DNA of 64,000 nucleotides from Sipunculus nudus (Eukaryota > Annelida > Sipuncula > Golfingiida > Sipunculidae). The stretch lies in NCBI GenBank assembly GCA_026874595.1, contig CM049308.1:91949624-92013623 (forward strand). The letters run 5' to 3'. The notes under the pieces are model-generated. The model made no database searches. It was not told where the DNA came from and saw only the letters and a list, made by a program, of their open reading frames with translations. This document shows, in pieces, positions 63,041-64,000 of the stretch (positions are counted from its first letter, which is position 1; the number at the start of each line of letters is the position of its first letter). The position numbers and the translations under genes are program-made.

Positions 63041-63573
63041 ATGCGCCCATCCATGAGAAGACTTATCATTGTTTTACCCGTCTGTCTGTCTCACGATCTT
63101 TTAACTGTTAGTACGTGTTTCTGTGATAACTTATGGGGGCTTTGATGGATTTTCATAAAACTCATAACTACTAACCAATGGATTATATAAACCGAGTTTG
63201 ATTATTGGCAAAATCCACATATATTTAATTAGGTCAGAGGTCACCAGGCTACTTTGTGGTGTCACCGTGTTAACTTGCCAGTAACATAATGCATTTTGAT
63301 GAAACTCAACAGAAATATTAACAAATACAATATATCACCTAAGTTTGATTCCTGTCAACGTCCAAGCATGTTTAATAAGGTCAGAGGTCACCAGACTTTG
63401 GTGGGGTTGTCATGGGTAACCAAAAATCTGATGGATTTACATGAAACCTCTTATAAAATGAACCAGTAGAGTTTCTCAGCTGAATAACATTCTTGGCAAA
63501 TTCATGCATATTTAAGGAGGTCCGAGGTCACAAGACATGCAACAGACGTATTGTGCACCATTTGCGGTGCTTG
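63041..63573 (+). mobile_element. Helitron/Helentron-like relic with 140-bp tandem units
   Basis: A 'cccgtctgtctgtctcacg' block near the start is followed by three units of about 140-145 bp, each with 'aggtcagaggtcacca' (about 63231, 63377 and, altered, 63516). It ends with a GCACC/GGTGC hairpin and CTTG, then T. This repeats the 3' layout of the other families in the window. The 5' end is not defined. Confidence 0.5.
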
Positions 63574-64000
63574 TTTTAACTTACGGCTGTAGCCTTTAGA
63601 CATCAGAATGTATCAAAATTGGCTTTATGTGTCTTGTGAGTACCTTATATCAGTGTATCAAATGTGTTACTAGGCAGTCAGACAACAGTTATGATTTAGG
63701 AGGTTCTACATCAAGATAATATGCCATTATATCAAAGTTAACTGTTCATCACTGGTATGGATAGTTGTATTTTTTCAAAAGAGGAACATATGAAGAATTT
63801 GAAGCCTGGAAAATGAGGACCTTGATATAATTTTCCATCAAACCTGCTTTGGTGTTTTTTATGAAATCTTGGTTGTGTTACAAGGGTCAGCTGCCACTAT
63901 GAATATGGATATACTTTCACTATATAGCATGTGGCACCGTCAGTATACGCAGTAATCACATACATGATCCTGGCTGCCTGGCTATTGTTTATTGATTGTA
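63574..64000. other. No gene recognised
   Basis: AT-rich sequence to the window edge, nothing identified. Confidence 0.4.

Overview
This is AT-rich animal nuclear DNA with spliced genes, long introns and dense transposon relics. The repeat types point to a bivalve mollusc, possibly scallop-like. They include short elements with a hairpin start, (CCGT)n-type blocks and internal tandem repeats. This assignment comes from memory of repeat families, not from a search.

The one gene that can be read end to end is MAX, the small bHLH-leucine-zipper partner of MYC, MXD and MNT proteins. It lies on the minus strand from 23080 (ATG) to 10625 (stop) and has five coding exons. All junctions are GT-AG and the frame is continuous through 504 nt, giving 167 residues. 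Exon 2 is an in-frame cassette. Exon 4 has two tandem donor sites 15 nt apart. The promoter and first two exons lie in a CpG-rich patch (about 22.5-23.2 kb) with three CACGTG E-boxes nearby.

The MAX introns are full of repeats. Intron 2 carries a recent 372-bp tandem duplication. Intron 3 has a pogo/Tigger-like MITE and a small minisatellite touching the exon 4 acceptor. Intron 4 (7.4 kb) holds two complete Helentron-like elements and three sets of tandem repeats that share the 12-bp palindrome GGTGGCGCCACC.

No complete gene was found at 1-10.6 kb or 23.4-64 kb. These parts contain further copies of the Helentron-like family (1.8-3.3, 31.6-32.2 and 51.0-53.7 kb, plus partial copies) and Helitron-like elements (38.4-39.1, 49.3-50.1 and 54.2-55.4 kb). 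They also contain hAT-like elements (27.7-28.4 and 28.6-30.1 kb), a BED zinc-finger relic at 48.6-48.9 kb and a Mutator-like MITE with 9-bp target duplications (43.7-44.1 kb). Three pogo/Tigger-like MITEs, two tRNA-derived SINE candidates and a 322-bp LTR-like direct repeat pair (39.4 and 41.7 kb) are also present. A 2.8-kb array of about 52 copies of a 55-bp satellite lies at 59.1-61.9 kb. A possible terminal exon of an unrecognised gene follows the satellite at 62.09 kb.

The best leads are the duplicated donor in MAX, the Helentron-like family with its palindromic core, the satellite's alternating dimer structure, and an exon-like insert inside a Helitron-like element at 54.5-55.3 kb.
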